Of a stretch of DNA of 51,472 nt, positions 19,862-29,823 are shown one piece after another (positions within the stretch are counted from its first letter, which is position 1; every line of letters starts with the position of its first letter). Position numbers and translations under genes: made by a program. The notes beneath the pieces are model-generated. The model was not told where the DNA came from and did not search any database. It saw only the letters and a list, made by a program, of their open reading frames with translations. Source of the stretch: Lysobacter sp. (GTDB taxonomy: Bacteria; Pseudomonadota; Gammaproteobacteria; Xanthomonadales; Xanthomonadaceae); assembly GCA_026786005.1 (NCBI GenBank), contig JAJAYW010000015.1, positions 1 through 51,472 on the forward strand, read 5' to 3'.

Positions 19862-21138
19862 ATACCCGCATCGAAGCGATGCCTTCCGACGACACTGCCC
19901 CATCGGCGTTGCAACGAATGCTGCGCACGCGCCTGCTCGCCACGATGGGCGATTTGCGCGACTGCCATTTAGTGTTCGAGGACGCGCTGGGCGTCACCGA
20001 ACTAGGGCAGCCGGCTACGAATGGTCGGGACACTTTGCACGCGCGGGTCCGCGTCGGCGATCCAGATTTTTACCGCCAGGTGGCGCTCAATGGCAGCGTG
20101 GGAGCGGGTGAAGCCTACATGGATAGTTTGTGGGAGTGCGACGACCTTGTGTCGCTGGTGCGCATCCTGGTGCGCAACCGCGATCGCCTCGATGCAATGG
20201 AAACTGGCTTCGCCCGTATCGGCGCATTCGCCATGCGCGTCGTGCATGCGATGACACGCAATACGCGCGCAGGCAGCCGCCGCAACATCGCCGCACATTA
20301 TGATCTTGGCAATGCGCTGTACCGCCTGTTCCTCGATGACAACTTGATGTACTCGTCGGCGATCTTCGAGTCGGAAGACGAGTCGCTGGAGGTGGCTTCG
20401 ATCCGCAAGCTCGATCGCATCTGCCAAAAACTTGGATTGCGCCCGGAACACCACGTCGTCGAAATCGGCACCGGCTGGGGCGGTTTCGCCTTGCATGCGG
20501 CCGGCAAGTACGGCTGCCGCGTCACCACCACGACAATCTCAAAGGAGCAGTTCGCACTGGCCAACGAACGCATCGCCGCTGCCGGCCTGTCCCATCGCAT
20601 CACTGTGCTGCTGCAGGATTATCGCGACCTGCAAGGGACATACGATCGCGTCGTCTCGATCGAGATGATCGAAGCCATCGGACACCAGTATCTCGATACG
20701 TATTTCCGCAAGGTCGGTACGCTGTTGAAGGACGATGGCATGGCCCTGATCCAGGCCATCACCATCGAAGACCATCGTTACAAGCAGGCGTTGCAGTCGG
20801 TCGATTTCATCAAGCGCCACGTCTTCCCCGGCAGCTTCATTCCCTGCAACCAGGCCATGCATACCGCACTCGCGCGCAGCAGTGACCTGCGCCTGTTCAA
20901 CCTTGAGGACATCGGCCCGAGTTACGCACTGACGTTGCGCGCGTGGCGCGAGCGTTTCATGGCGCGCCTGCCGGAAGTGCGTGCGCTCGGTTATGACAAG
21001 CGTTTCGTGCGCATGTGGGAGTTCTATCTGGCCTATTGCGAGGGTGGCTTCCGCGAGCGGTCGATCGGCGACGTACAACTGCTGCTGGTCAAACCGGGCG
21101 CGCGTCCGCTCCAATTCGCACCTTCGCTTGCAGCATGA
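19858..21138 (+). CDS. cfa: cyclopropane-fatty-acyl-phospholipid synthase
   Basis: NIAAHYDLGNALYRLFLDDNLMYSSAIF; VVEIGTGWGGFALHAA; RVVSIEMIEAIGHQYLDTYF; ATGA overlap. Confidence 0.94.
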   Translation: MNTRIEAMPSDDTAPSALQRMLRTRLLATMGDLRDCHLVFEDALGVTELGQPATNGRDTLHARVRVGDPDFYRQVALNGSVGAGEAYMDSLWECDDLVSLVRILVRNRDRLDAMETGFARIGAFAMRVVHAMTRNTRAGSRRNIAAHYDLGNALYRLFLDDNLMYSSAIFESEDESLEVASIRKLDRICQKLGLRPEHHVVEIGTGWGGFALHAAGKYGCRVTTTTISKEQFALANERIAAAGLSHRITVLLQDYRDLQGTYDRVVSIEMIEAIGHQYLDTYFRKVGTLLKDDGMALIQAITIEDHRYKQALQSVDFIKRHVFPGSFIPCNQAMHTALARSSDLRLFNLEDIGPSYALTLRAWRERFMARLPEVRALGYDKRFVRMWEFYLAYCEGGFRERSIGDVQLLLVKPGARPLQFAPSLAA

Positions 21139-21686
21139 GCAATCTCGCCAACGCCATCGCTTCGCAGCTGCTGTGGCTTCTTGCCGTCGGCGGCGCGGCG
21201 CGCGGCTTTGGCTGGGCCGGGCCGGTCGGTGTCTGCGTATTCGCCATGCTGCAGATGCAAGGCAACAACGCGAACCGGAAGGATCTGCATGCGGTCGTCG
21301 TTTGCGTGGCGATCGGTTTCTTGTGTGATTCGATGTTCGCAACGACCGGTATGGTGCGTTACGCATCACCTGGCCCGTGGCCGCAACTGGCGCCGGTGTG
21401 GATCGTCGCATTGTGGGCGAGCCTGGGTCTGACACTGCAGCATTCCCTTTCGTTTCTGCAATCGCGCTTGTGGCTTGCCGCGTTGCTGGGCGCGATGGCC
21501 GCGCCGTCGTCCTACTACGCAGCCGCGCGCGCGTGGCACGCAATCGATCTGGCGCAACCACTGGCGGCGACGCTGGCGATGCTTGCAGTCACATGGGCCA
21601 TCGTCTTGCCGCTGGTGGTGCTCATTGCCCGTCGCCAGCAGTCGGTTTCTGGCCTGCACATTCAACCTTCGGAACTTTCGTCATGA
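21135..21686 (+). CDS. DUF2878 family integral membrane protein
   Basis: Hydrophobic protein of about 183 aa between cfa and the second methyltransferase; ATGA overlaps at both ends. Confidence 0.75.
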   Translation: MSNLANAIASQLLWLLAVGGAARGFGWAGPVGVCVFAMLQMQGNNANRKDLHAVVVCVAIGFLCDSMFATTGMVRYASPGPWPQLAPVWIVALWASLGLTLQHSLSFLQSRLWLAALLGAMAAPSSYYAAARAWHAIDLAQPLAATLAMLAVTWAIVLPLVVLIARRQQSVSGLHIQPSELSS

Positions 21687-22789
21687 CCCGCGAGATCATA
21701 TCGACATCCCCGAGCCGAACCGCACTTGCCGCCACGCAACCCGCCCCCGCCCGCGAAAGTTTGATCATCGCCATGGCTGAACGGGGATGGGTGCCGGACG
21801 TCTTGTTGCGGCATGGGATCCGGCAACTGTGCGCCCAGCGGCTGCGTGACGAACGCGCTGGCGATGTCGAGGGCTCATGGGCGCGCTTCCAGGCCTTGCT
21901 GGATGAGTTGCGCAGCAGCGCGATCGCCATCGAAACCGATGCCGCCAATGCGCAGCACTACGAACTGCCACCACGTTTCTTCGAGCTGTCGCTGGGCAAA
22001 CGGCTGAAATACAGTTCGTGCTACTGGGACGACACCACGCCCGGCCTTGATGCCGCCGAGGAACGCATGCTGGAAATCTACGGCCAACGCGCTGAGCTCG
22101 CCAACGGGCAGGACATCCTGGAACTGGGTTGCGGCTGGGGTTCGCTGACGCTGTGGATGGCCGAGCGCTATCCACAATCGCGCATCACCGCCGTGTCGAA
22201 CTCGCGCCCGCAGCGCGAGTTCATCGAAGCGCAATGCCGGGCCCACAAGCTCGGCAACGTCACCGTCATCACCCATGACGTCAACACCTTGCAACTCGAC
22301 GAAACCCGGTTCGACCGCGTGGTGTCGATCGAGATGTTCGAGCACATGCGCAACTACGAAGCGTTGCTGTCGCGCATCGCCTCGTGGCTCAGGCCCGGCG
22401 GAAAACTGTTCGTGCATATTTTCTGCCATCGCGAGCTGATGTATCCGTTCGAGACGGCGGCGTCGAATGACTGGATGGGACGCTATTTCTTCACCGGCGG
22501 CCTGATGCCATCCGCCGATACCCTGCTGCACTTCCAGCGCGATCTGCGCATCGAGCAGCAATGGCGCCTGTCAGGCCAGCACTACGAAAAAACCGCGAAT
22601 GCATGGCTGCTCAAACAGGATGCGAATCGCGACGCCATCATGTCCGTGTTCGACGAAACCTATGGCGCAGATGCAAAGCTCTGGTGGCAACGCTGGCGCA
22701 TGTTCTGGATGGCCTGCGCCGAGCTGTTCGGCTACGACGACGGCAACGAGTGGCTGGTTGGCCACTACCGTTTCATACGAGCGGTGTAG
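21683..22789 (+). CDS. SAM-dependent methyltransferase, CFA-like / coclaurine N-methyltransferase-like
   Basis: LKYSSCYWDDTTPGLDAAEERMLEIYGQRAEL; DILELGCGWGSLTLWMAERYPQSRITAVSNSRPQREFIEAQC. Confidence 0.88.
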   Translation: MTREIISTSPSRTALAATQPAPARESLIIAMAERGWVPDVLLRHGIRQLCAQRLRDERAGDVEGSWARFQALLDELRSSAIAIETDAANAQHYELPPRFFELSLGKRLKYSSCYWDDTTPGLDAAEERMLEIYGQRAELANGQDILELGCGWGSLTLWMAERYPQSRITAVSNSRPQREFIEAQCRAHKLGNVTVITHDVNTLQLDETRFDRVVSIEMFEHMRNYEALLSRIASWLRPGGKLFVHIFCHRELMYPFETAASNDWMGRYFFTGGLMPSADTLLHFQRDLRIEQQWRLSGQHYEKTANAWLLKQDANRDAIMSVFDETYGADAKLWWQRWRMFWMACAELFGYDDGNEWLVGHYRFIRAV

Positions 22790-22850
22790 GGAGCGCCTCT
22801 GGGCGCGAATGGCCATCTCAGTAACGCTCATCGCGCCACTCGGCGCGTTA
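22785..22850. repeat. Dispersed palindromic repeat, TGTAGGAGCGCNCCTGGGCGCGA family
   Basis: tgtagggagcgcctctgggcgcgaatggccatctc...cgctcatcgcgcc; related to 1..52 (inverted) and 36596..36626. Confidence 0.65.
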
Positions 22851-22890
22851 TTGCAGATCCAGGCCGCCAAGATAGAAACGGCATCGACGC

Positions 22891-22921
22891 AAAAAAGCCA
22901 GTGAGCGAACTCACTGGCCTT
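22891..22921 (-). terminator. Rho-independent terminator for the tRNA genes
   Basis: aaaaaagccagtgagcgaactcactggcctt; U-tract on the minus strand. Confidence 0.8.
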
Positions 22922-22933
22922 TGACATTACAGA

Positions 22934-23010
22934 TGGTGCGCCCGGAGAGATTCGAACTCCCGACCCCCAAGTTCGTAGCCTGGTGCTCTATCCAGCTGAG
23001 CTACGGGCGC
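22934..23010 (-). tRNA. tRNA-Arg(ACG)
   Basis: Reverse complement GCGCCCGTAGCTCAGCTGGATAGAGCACCAGGCTACGAACTTGG...CGGGCGCACCA. Confidence 0.95.
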
Positions 23011-23071
23011 GCAGAAGCGGAATTGTGCCGAATCAAGCACTGGTTCGTCAATTCAAATGACACCTTGAAAC

Positions 23072-23164
23072 TGGCGGAGAGTGAGGGATTCGAACCCTCG
23101 ATCAGGCTTTTGACCCGATACTCCCTTAGCAGGGGAGCCCCTTCAGCCACTCGGGCAACTCTCC
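23072..23164 (-). tRNA. tRNA-Ser(GCT)
   Basis: Reverse complement GGAGAGTTGCCCGAGTGGCTGAAGGGGCTCCCCTGCTAAGGGAG...CTCTCCGCCA, with long variable arm. Confidence 0.95.
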
Positions 23165-23202
23165 GATCACGTTGCGCGCAACGTGCGGCGAAGGATACCG
23201 GT

Positions 23203-23433
23203 TCAACCGGCCCGAGGTAAACCTTCGGCTGTCATCGACGCGTCACCCGCTTCCGGCTGACGGCCTTCATCACCCTGATGGATGCGCTGATAGATCTCCT
23301 CGCGATGCACCGGGACGTCCTTGGGCGCGTTGATGCCGATCCGCACCTGATTTCCCTTTACGCCGAGCACGGTGACGGTGACCGCGTCCCCAATCATCAA
23401 TGTCTCACCAACACGGCGGGTCAAGATAAGCAT
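23203..23433 (-). CDS. csrA: carbon storage regulator
   Basis: [51 protein letters not shown]. Confidence 0.97.
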   Translation of the reverse strand: MLILTRRVGETLMIGDAVTVTVLGVKGNQVRIGINAPKDVPVHREEIYQRIHQGDEGRQPEAGDASMTAEGLPRAG

Positions 23434-23572
23434 ATGTTTTCTCCAAGGGCCGGCACCCTGTTGCTCCGGCAAAACATCCTCGTCCGACAGCGGGCGAAAA
23501 CGTTTCCATCAATTACCAGACGTGAAGCATGTGACCCCGCGGCCAGCCGGTCAACTAGGTCACAAGTCATGG

Positions 23573-26212
<2,640 letters not shown>

Positions 26213-26380
26213 GTGGGATCGGAAGTTGACGGGCGGGCGAGCGGTCGCCAGACCATCAAGGTGAGGGTACGGCGTCGAGCAGACAACCCAATACCATCAA
26301 GGTTAGCAGGCTGGGCAGCGAGGTTGCGACGGAAGCAGGATGCCAAGACCGCAACCCGGATAACCCCGGAGTTGATCATG

Positions 26381-26450
26381 GGGCACCCGGGGACTCTTCG
26401 TGACGTGGCAAAAATCCCCAGGTGCAGCCTGCGGCTTTACCCGGGCTACG
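26381..26450. repeat. Dispersed palindromic repeat, CCCGGG family, copy 2
   Basis: gggcacccggggactcttcg...aaaatccccaggtgcagcctgcggctttacccgggctacg; matches 7103..7191. Confidence 0.8.
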
Positions 26451-26455
26451 CGTCG

Positions 26456-26953
26456 TCAGTTATCCGGGTCGACACGCGTGGCAGCGCGAATGTGCTCGGA
26501 GGCGAAGCCGCGACGGAACAGGAAATCCGCAGCCTTGCGTTGCAGGCCCCGGTCGCTGAAGACCTGCTCGCCGAAGCGACGTCGTGCGACATCGCGAGCG
26601 TTCTGCGTCCAGTCACCATCGAATGCATCGAGTACGGCCTCGACCGCGGCGCGATCGAGGCCATGCATTGCCAGTTCTGCACGGATCCGGATCGGGCCAT
26701 AACCATTGCCGGCGCGGGCGCGAAGCAGGCTGGCGGCGAAGCGTCCATCGTCTTGCCACCCGTTCCCGGCCAGTTTTTCGATGGCGGCTTGCGCGTCATC
26801 GAATTCGACGCCACGTGCGGCCAGCTTGCGAGCCAATTCTTTCTTGGAATGCTCGCGTCGAGTCAGCAGACTCAGCGCGCGCTGGACCGGCGTCAATTCG
26901 ACCGGCGTGCGGCGCGGCTTGCGAACTGGTCGGGGCGGCGATACATCGTTCAT
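26456..26953 (-). CDS. recX: recombination regulatory protein RecX
   Basis: [23 protein letters not shown]; located downstream of recA. Confidence 0.92.
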   Translation of the reverse strand: MNDVSPPRPVRKPRRTPVELTPVQRALSLLTRREHSKKELARKLAARGVEFDDAQAAIEKLAGNGWQDDGRFAASLLRARAGNGYGPIRIRAELAMHGLDRAAVEAVLDAFDGDWTQNARDVARRRFGEQVFSDRGLQRKAADFLFRRGFASEHIRAATRVDPDN

Positions 26954-26993
26954 GGCAACCTCCACCGCGATTCTGATCCCACGCTTTGTCTAT

Positions 26994-27063
26994 GTAGAGC
27001 GGAGCTTGCTCCGCTGCTTTTCGCGCCTTGGATCAAGAGCAGCTGAGCAAGCTCGGGTATACA
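26994..27063. repeat. Dispersed palindromic repeat, TAGAGCGGAGCTTGCTCCGCTGC family
   Basis: gtagagcggagcttgctccgctgctttt...gcagctgagcaagctcgggtataca; related to 51354..51416 and 2085..2138. Confidence 0.75.
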
Positions 27064-27155
27064 AAGACCGTCGAGATTCCAGGGAACTGATGATCAGCAT
27101 GTCTTTGATTACCCCGCCCTTTCGCCTGAGTTAAGCGGCGTTGAAACCACCCAGC

Positions 27156-28199
27156 TCAAACCTCAGCGTCTTCCGCCTCCGGCTCCACTTCGACACGCGG
27201 CACCACAACAGGCTTCAACTTCTCGCGCAACGCCGCTTCCAAGCGCGCCGCGACCTGACGATTGTCCTTCAGGTATTGGCGTGCGTTTTCCTTGCCTTGA
27301 CCGATGCGTTCATCGCCGTAGCTGTACCAGGCGCCGGCCTTGTCGATCATCTTGTGCAACACACCCAATTCGATGAGCTCGCCTTCGCGGCTGATGCCTT
27401 CGCCATAAAGAATCTCGGTGATGACCTGCTTGAATGGCGGCGCCATCTTGTTCTTGACCACCTTGATGCGGGTCTCGTTGCCGATGATCTCGTCGCCTTT
27501 CTTGACCGCGCCGATGCGGCGGATATCCAGGCGGACGGAGGCGTAGAACTTGAGCGCATTACCGCCCGTGGTCACTTCCGGACTCTGGCCGGGCATCATC
27601 TGGCCGATCTTCATGCGCAGCTGGTTGATGAAGACCACCATGCAGTTGCTGCGCTTGATGTTGCCGGTGAGTTTGCGCAGCGCCTGGCTCATCAATCGTG
27701 CCTGCAGACCCGGCAGCTGGTCGCCCATTTCGCCTTCGATCTCGGCACGCGGTGTCAGCGCGGCGACGGAGTCGATCACAACCATGTCGACGGCGCCGGA
27801 GCGCACCAGCATGTCGGTAATTTCCAGGGCCTGCTCGCCGGTGTCTGGCTGCGAGACCAGCAGGTCATCGACGTTGACGCCAAGTTTCTGCGCGTAGCCC
27901 GGATCGAGTGCGTGTTCGGCATCGACGAATGCAGCCGTGCCGCCAGCCTTCTGGCATTCGGCGATCGCCTGCAACGTCAACGTGGTCTTGCCCGAGGACT
28001 CCGGCCCGTAGATTTCGACGACGCGCCCCTTGGGCAACCCACCGATACCAAGCGCGATGTCGAGCATCAACGAGCCGCTGCTGATCACTTCGGCGGCGAT
28101 CGCCGTGCGGTCCCCCATCAGCATCACCGAACCCTTGCCGAATTGTTTTTCGATCTGGGCCAGGGCTGCAGAAAGTGCGCGCTTCTTGTTCTCGTCCAT
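27156..28199 (-). CDS. recA: recombinase A
   Basis: [39 protein letters not shown]. Confidence 0.99.
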   Translation of the reverse strand: MDENKKRALSAALAQIEKQFGKGSVMLMGDRTAIAAEVISSGSLMLDIALGIGGLPKGRVVEIYGPESSGKTTLTLQAIAECQKAGGTAAFVDAEHALDPGYAQKLGVNVDDLLVSQPDTGEQALEITDMLVRSGAVDMVVIDSVAALTPRAEIEGEMGDQLPGLQARLMSQALRKLTGNIKRSNCMVVFINQLRMKIGQMMPGQSPEVTTGGNALKFYASVRLDIRRIGAVKKGDEIIGNETRIKVVKNKMAPPFKQVITEILYGEGISREGELIELGVLHKMIDKAGAWYSYGDERIGQGKENARQYLKDNRQVAARLEAALREKLKPVVVPRVEVEPEAEDAEV

Positions 28200-28388
28200 C
28201 GTCGGTTTCCTTGCTGATTGTTTGGTTGGATGCAGCCTAGCGATGACAGATCGCAACAGCTGAGATTGGTTTGCCGGTGATTGAAATTAGTCCCCACGGG
28301 CAGGTTGTGGGTATCCGGTTTATGCCCTGCGGCATGTCGGAAAATTCCGGGTGAGCCCGTCGGAAAACTGCCGCGAAATGGATTTGGA

Positions 28389-29030
28389 TCACCGGCTCGG
28401 CCGTACAAGGCCGCAGTACAAGCCTTCGATCGCGAAGTCCTGTCCTGGGAGCACTTCAATGGGTTGGTAATCAGGATTGCGTGGCAACAGGCGGATGCCG
28501 TCCTTTCCGATCTTCAGCAGCTTGATGGTGATTTCGTCATCGATCCGCGCCACGACGATCTGGCCCGAGCGCGCGTCCTGGGTGCGATGCACACCGACCA
28601 GATCGCCATCGAAGATGCCTTCGTCGCGCATCGAGTCGCCCTTGACCTTGAGCAGGTAATTCGGCGCCGGGGAAAAGAAGGTGCGATCGAGCAATACGTA
28701 ATCCTCGGATCCGATGTCCGCCCCGACGGGGACACCAGCCGCGACCTGCCCCAGTACCGGCAGCCGAAGCGTGTCTTCATCGCTGGCCGTCAGCGTCAAC
28801 TCACGTTGCGGGGGAACCGGCATCTGTCGAACCCGGATGCCGCGGGCGCGGCCCGGAATGCGTTCGATGGCGCCGGCAGCCTCGAGGGCTTCGAGGTGGT
28901 ACTGGGCACCGCGCACGCCCTTGAAGCCGAAGGCCCGGGCGATCTCGGTCTGCGACGGCGGCATGCCCTCGGCCTCGATGCGCTCGGCAATCATGCCGAG
29001 GATGGCTTGCTGGGTATCGGTCAGGTTCAT
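28389..29030 (-). CDS. lexA: LexA repressor
   Basis: MNLTDTQQAILGMIAERIEAEGMPPSQTEIARAFGF; peptidase S24 domain; AAGVPVGADIG cleavage region. Confidence 0.97.
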   Translation of the reverse strand: MNLTDTQQAILGMIAERIEAEGMPPSQTEIARAFGFKGVRGAQYHLEALEAAGAIERIPGRARGIRVRQMPVPPQRELTLTASDEDTLRLPVLGQVAAGVPVGADIGSEDYVLLDRTFFSPAPNYLLKVKGDSMRDEGIFDGDLVGVHRTQDARSGQIVVARIDDEITIKLLKIGKDGIRLLPRNPDYQPIEVLPGQDFAIEGLYCGLVRPSR

Positions 29031-29032
29031 GG

Positions 29033-29051
29033 TTAGTAGTAATACTACTAA
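29033..29051. promoter_or_regulatory. LexA operator (Xanthomonas-type SOS box)
   Basis: ttagtagtaatactactaa, perfect 9+1+9 palindrome, 2 nt upstream of the lexA ATG. Confidence 0.92.
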
Positions 29052-29185
29052 CGAAATGACGTGTCAACGATGTCGTGCGTTGCCGCGATGTCAGGAGTGC
29101 TTTGGATCGCGCCCACCATAGCTGCGGTATTTTCCAGATGAGAGCGGTGGTCAAGACCCACCCTACGGGTCATGGCAGATTCGTT

Positions 29186-29686
29186 TCAGGGCGTCATCAA
29201 TGCATCCAACCCACGCAATGCTGCCGCCACCGTCTGCCGCCGCACCGCTTCGCGGTCCCCATCGAAATGGAACAGCTCCGCCTTCGGATAACCACCGCGG
29301 CGTTTCCACGCAATCCACACCGTGCCGACGGGCTTGCCCTCGATCGCTCCACCCGGGCCAGCGATGCCGGTCACGGCCACCGCAACACTGGCGCCCGATT
29401 TGACCAGCGCGCCGGAAACCATTTCGATCACCGTTTCGCGGCTGACTGCGCCGTGTGTCTCCAACGTCTGCGGGCGCACACCCAGCAGCGCCTGCTTGGC
29501 CTCGTAACTGTAGGCGGCCATGCCGCAATCGAACCACTCCGATGAGCCGGCGATGTCAGTGACGGTCTTGGCGATCCAGCCGCCGGTGCAGCTTTCTGCG
29601 GTCACCAGATGATCGTGGTTGGTGCGCAGCCGCGCCCCTTGGCGTTCGGCCAATGCGCGCAGTTCGGCGTCGGTAGGATGTGTCAT
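29186..29686 (-). CDS. pncC: nicotinamide-nucleotide amidohydrolase (CinA C-terminal domain)
   Basis: LVTAESCTGGWIAKTVTDIAGSSEWFDCGMAAYSYEAK; GIAGPGGAIEGKPVGTVWIA; longer ORF start is upstream. Confidence 0.93.
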   Translation of the reverse strand: MTHPTDAELRALAERQGARLRTNHDHLVTAESCTGGWIAKTVTDIAGSSEWFDCGMAAYSYEAKQALLGVRPQTLETHGAVSRETVIEMVSGALVKSGASVAVAVTGIAGPGGAIEGKPVGTVWIAWKRRGGYPKAELFHFDGDREAVRRQTVAAALRGLDALMTP

Positions 29687-29779
29687 CGGCTGGCTGCGCA
29701 TCAAGGGAACGGTCTTGTAGCGTAAAAGCATGGCTGCGTCGATTGTGGATGCGCATTGCTTCGCATCCGCGAAAAAAAA

Positions 29780-29804
29780 ACGGCCCGCGCTAGGCGGGCC
29801 GTCA
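29780..29804 (-). terminator. Rho-independent terminator of the TonB-dependent receptor gene
   Basis: Minus strand gacggcccgcctagcgcgggccgttttttttt. Confidence 0.85.
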
Positions 29805-29823
29805 GGTGTCACGGAGGTTCGAC

